8,892 bases of DNA from Clostridia bacterium (GTDB taxonomy: Bacteria > Bacillota > Clostridia > Oscillospirales > CAG-272), in NCBI GenBank assembly GCA_017395885.1, contig JAFQNM010000066.1, positions 1 through 8,892 of the forward strand. Reading direction: 5' to 3'. Below are positions 6,938 to 8,892 of this stretch, in pieces (position 1 is the first letter of the stretch; the number at the start of each line of letters is the position of its first letter). Position numbers and translations under genes: made by a program. The notes beneath the pieces were generated by a model. That model saw only the letters and a program-made list of their open reading frames with translations, did not search any database and was not told the origin of the DNA.

Positions 6938-7648
6938 ATGGAAAACGAAAAGAAGCTTATTCTCCCCGGAGATTACGGTAATAATGCCGCTTGCGATGCA
7001 CGCCGCTGTGAATTTGATATTATGAACGAGCAGATCGTGTTCACCGAGGGCACCGACGTTGCTATCGACTTTATAGGCGACTCCATCACTCATTTTATGG
7101 AGCATTGCCAGTTTTATAATAAGTACGGCTTTGTTATTAACCGCGGTATCGGCGGAGACGAGACCCAGTTTATAGATTTTCGCTTTGATGCAGACGTTAT
7201 TCAGCTGAAGCCCCGTCTTTGCATTATGTGCGTAGGCTGTAACAACCTTTGGGTTCTTGAGGATAAGATCGACCCCGAAACCGGCGATTATATTGAAGAG
7301 GAGCAGGTAAAGGTCATCAATACCATCATCACCGCATATTCCAATATGCTTGACCGTGCAAAGGCAGCAGGCATTCCCGTTTGGATATGCTCTGTTCTTC
7401 CCCACAGCAAGTGGGTGGGCAATTTTGCCATCCGCAACCCTCTTATCGCACGCATCAACGGCGAGCTGAAGGCTCTGGCCGAGAAATACGGCACCGAGTA
7501 CATTGACTATTTCAGCAATATGACCGATGAGGACGGCCTTACGATGAGAGAGGGTATTTCCCGAGAGGGAATCCATCCCAACCACGCAGGCTACGAGCTT
7601 ATGCGTCAGGTCCTCCAGCCAAAGCTTGATAAATTCTTTGGTGTTTAA
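6938..7648 (+). CDS. SGNH/GDSL-family hydrolase (lipase/esterase-like), cytoplasmic
   Basis: A 236-residue SGNH hydrolase, the fold of esterases, lipases and carbohydrate deacetylases; the substrate cannot be told from sequence. Block I is DFIGDSIT, with nucleophile S49. Block II is NRGIGGDET, with oxyanion Gly near 73. Block III is VGCNN, with N102. Block V is EGIHPNHAGY, with H213. The residue three before this His is normally Asp; here it is Glu (E210, codon GAG). There is no signal peptide, so it is likely cytoplasmic. The start at 6938 follows AAAGGG (6924-6929) by eight bases, and the promoter overlaps the earlier ATG at 6908. Arginine codons are mostly CGC/CGT, unlike the AGG/AGA-rich S1 gene, which may mean higher expression. 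A strong terminator follows the stop directly. A long open frame on the opposite strand across this gene is taken as a shadow. Confidence 0.9.
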   Translation: MENEKKLILPGDYGNNAACDARRCEFDIMNEQIVFTEGTDVAIDFIGDSITHFMEHCQFYNKYGFVINRGIGGDETQFIDFRFDADVIQLKPRLCIMCVGCNNLWVLEDKIDPETGDYIEEEQVKVINTIITAYSNMLDRAKAAGIPVWICSVLPHSKWVGNFAIRNPLIARINGELKALAEKYGTEYIDYFSNMTDEDGLTMREGISREGIHPNHAGYELMRQVLQPKLDKFFGV

Positions 7649-7690
7649 AAGCGTGAGCTCCCCTGATGATTCAGGGGAGCTATTGCTTTT
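7647..7690 (+). terminator. Intrinsic terminator of the SGNH hydrolase gene
   Basis: AGCTCCCCTGA (7656-7666), loop TGAT, TCAGGGGAGCT (7671-7681) form a perfect 11-bp GC-rich stem. It is extended across a 3x3 internal loop by AAAAGC (7647-7652) pairing with GCTTTT (7685-7690), which also supplies the T-run. The stem base overlaps the last bases of the stop codon. Confidence 0.8.
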
Positions 7691-7717
7691 CTGCAACCGA
7701 AATTTTGTTCTAAGCTC

Positions 7718-7746
7718 TTGAATTTTTGTCAGTTACAAGATATAAT
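7718..7746 (+). promoter_or_regulatory. Sigma-A promoter of the DUF3592 gene
   Basis: TTGAAT (7718-7723), exactly 17 bases, TATAAT (7741-7746). Transcription should begin near 7753, only a few bases before the first in-frame ATG at 7757. With the terminator at 7647-7690 upstream, this makes the DUF3592 gene its own transcription unit. Confidence 0.8.
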
Positions 7747-7756
7747 AGCATCATAA

Positions 7757-8650
7757 ATGACAAAATTGCTTATGGAGATGTTTGATTTGGAAAAGAAAAG
7801 ACCCGGCATTTTAAGAATATTATTCTGTGCGGTCATGATACTGGGATGTATAGCCGTTTTAGTAAACGGAATCCGCAGCTTTTGCCTTCAGGTCTCCCGT
7901 TCGGAGTGGCCTCAAGCCACCGCAACGGTAACGGAGGTAAATGAAAAAACAAAAATCAAATCTGATTCAAAAAGAACCGTTTACGATATAGAGTATACTT
8001 ATACCGTTGACCAAACGGATCATATTGGCACCGTTAAGGAAAAGGGCACACCGCTAAAGGTGGGAGACACCCTTGAGGTGAAGTATGACCCTGCCGCTCC
8101 CGAGGTATCAACAGACGTGCTTTCGCCAAACGCAGATGCCCTTATTATAAACGTGTTTATGAGCCTTTTTATTGCAAACGTAAGCTTGTTTGCTCTGGGA
8201 TTCCCCAGTCTGTTTTCCTTGCTTTTCGGAGCGTTTTCTTCTAAAAAGGAGCTGAGCGACGACGAAAAAGCTGCCGAAAAGGAAAAACGGTTCAGCTGCT
8301 ATATGGGAGACGGCAGCGGATATCCCTTAAAGCTTTCTCTTTCGGGGCTCAGGGATGCATTTGCTCATCGGGGAGCATGGATCCCTCTTTCTGTCGGTAT
8401 CTGCTTTGTTCCCTTTGGAATACTTTTATCGGGATGGTTTTATATTTGCACGGCTGCCGGAGCAGGCATATATATATGCAAGGGCGTTCTGGAGCCGCTT
8501 CTTCTGGTGGATAACTGTTATAAGACACTTGGGGAGACCGAGTTTTACCGAGTTTTGAAAAAAGGATATTTTTCAAAAAGCCATCCTCACCAATCAGATT
8601 GGGAAAGAATAATGTATGCATTGATAATAGCCACAGAAAAACACAGATAA
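7757..8650 (+). CDS. DUF3592 domain membrane protein
   Basis: A protein of up to 297 residues with no assigned function. It has a hydrophobic segment at 18-38, then a beta-rich domain at about 51-118 of the DUF3592 kind (WPQATATVTEVNE, VYDIEYTYTVD, GTPLKVGDTLEVKYDP, typical of the family). Further membrane segments lie at about 128-160 and 208-248, separated by a charged loop (162-178). The C-terminal 45 residues are soluble. The start is uncertain. The first ATG (7757) lies about four bases from the predicted transcription start and has no Shine-Dalgarno. In-frame ATGs at 7772 and 7778 also lack one. A TTG at 7787 is preceded by GGAG (7774-7777) nine bases upstream and would give MEKKRPGILRILFC as the N-terminus. 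The widest frame is given here. It has its own promoter and no co-transcribed neighbour. Confidence 0.85.
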   Translation: MTKLLMEMFDLEKKRPGILRILFCAVMILGCIAVLVNGIRSFCLQVSRSEWPQATATVTEVNEKTKIKSDSKRTVYDIEYTYTVDQTDHIGTVKEKGTPLKVGDTLEVKYDPAAPEVSTDVLSPNADALIINVFMSLFIANVSLFALGFPSLFSLLFGAFSSKKELSDDEKAAEKEKRFSCYMGDGSGYPLKLSLSGLRDAFAHRGAWIPLSVGICFVPFGILLSGWFYICTAAGAGIYICKGVLEPLLLVDNCYKTLGETEFYRVLKKGYFSKSHPHQSDWERIMYALIIATEKHR

Positions 8651-8709
8651 TAAAAAACCAAATATTAGCCAAATAGCATAGCTTGATAATAATTTGGCTG
8701 TAAATTCAA

Positions 8710-8739
8710 AGAGAACCCCTGATAATTCAGGGGTTCTCT
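8710..8739 (+). terminator. Hairpin downstream of the DUF3592 gene, probable terminator
   Basis: AGAGAACCCCTGA (8710-8722), loop TAAT, TCAGGGGTTCTCT (8727-8739): a perfect 13-bp stem, 60 bases after the DUF3592 stop. It lacks a proper T-tract (CTCTCAG follows), so termination efficiency is doubtful. The core nearly repeats that of the SGNH terminator. A weaker inverted repeat AGCCAAAT (8667-8674) with ATTTGGCT (8692-8699) lies between it and the gene. Confidence 0.6.
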
Positions 8740-8769
8740 CAGCTTGTCGATAAAATTATCGACAAGCTG
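8740..8769. repeat. Palindromic intergenic repeat, copy 2
   Basis: CAGCTTGTCGATAA (8740-8753), centre AA, TTATCGACAAGCTG (8756-8769): a perfect 14-bp inverted repeat. Its first 14 bases are identical to 1978-1991, and the right arm matches 1994-2004 over 11 bases. A diverged extra half-site, CAGGCTGTCGAGAA (8773-8786), follows, matching 11 of 14 positions of the left arm. Confidence 0.75.
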
Positions 8770-8804
8770 CCTCAGGCTGTCGAGAAGGATGCAGATTTCG
8801 TCAT

Positions 8805-8892
8805 TTCAAGTCCGTCGGAGGGGTTCCCCGAAAGTGAGCTTGCGAGCTTTTGGGGGTTCCTGTAAGCGTACAAAGGTACGACAGGACTTGAA
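8805..8892. repeat. 88-bp inverted-repeat-bounded multi-hairpin element at the window edge
   Basis: TTCAAGTCC (8805-8813) pairs exactly with GGACTTGAA (8884-8892), and the stem can extend to GTCG/CGAC with one bulged A (8883). Inside are two further hairpins. One has CCCC-AAA-AGCT arms with loop TGCG and AGCT-TTT-GGGG (8826-8855). The other is CGTAC-AAAG-GTACG (8867-8880). There is no coding frame of note. It resembles a MITE-like repeat or a structured RNA. The window stops at its last base, which fits a repeat boundary. Confidence 0.5.

Noticed and set aside
6848..7696. 282-codon open frame on the minus strand opposite the SGNH hydrolase
   Set aside because: It lies entirely antisense to a gene with intact SGNH motifs, its own promoter, RBS and terminator; the protein has no recognisable domain and begins inside the terminator. 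Treated as a shadow frame.

Overview
The window reads as an ordinary chromosomal stretch from a low-to-mid-GC Firmicute, most likely a gut Clostridia member of the Oscillospiraceae/Ruminococcaceae type. This is inferred from strong Shine-Dalgarno sequences (GGAGG, AAAGGAGG), near-consensus sigma-A promoters (TTGAAA-17-TATAAT, TTGAAT-17-TATAAT), intrinsic terminators with T-tracts, and the gene families present. I see no phage, plasmid, CRISPR, transposase, tRNA or rRNA genes.

Layout. From 30 to 890 (minus) lies a YitT/DUF161-DUF2179 membrane protein. Divergent from it, 976-1941 (plus) encodes a stand-alone protein with three S1 RNA-binding domains. This gene converges on a Na+/phosphate cotransporter gene (2022-4166, minus) through an 80-bp intergenic region packed with nested palindromes: a bidirectional terminator, a repeat palindrome and a second copy of the terminator arm. 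The transporter carries an N-terminal lipoprotein-like signal and a beta-sandwich domain, then two QSSS transport repeats and a C-terminal PhoU module. Its promoter is near consensus and is overlapped by an 11-bp-periodic TTAACA array resembling PhoP boxes. Upstream on the same strand, 4442-6820 encodes a DinG/XPD-type superfamily 2 helicase with four Fe-S cysteines and a degenerate-looking nuclease-like N-terminal domain. It ends in a 14-bp hairpin terminator that shares a base with its stop codon.

A divergent promoter region (6821-6937) separates the helicase from an SGNH/GDSL hydrolase (6938-7648, plus). After a strong terminator comes a separately promoted DUF3592 membrane protein (7757-8650, plus). 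The last 240 bases are non-coding and repeat-like: a hairpin whose core nearly matches the hydrolase terminator, a second copy of the palindrome seen near 2.0 kb, and an 88-bp inverted-repeat-bounded multi-hairpin element that ends exactly at the window edge.

The genes do not form one pathway. Each appears to be its own transcription unit with its own promoter or terminator. I do not see a convincing new multi-gene system. The most unusual material is the recurring palindromic intergenic elements, the lipoprotein/beta-domain fusion on the phosphate transporter with its candidate PhoP-box array, the Asp-to-Glu change at the SGNH catalytic position, and the apparently inactivated nuclease motif of the helicase.
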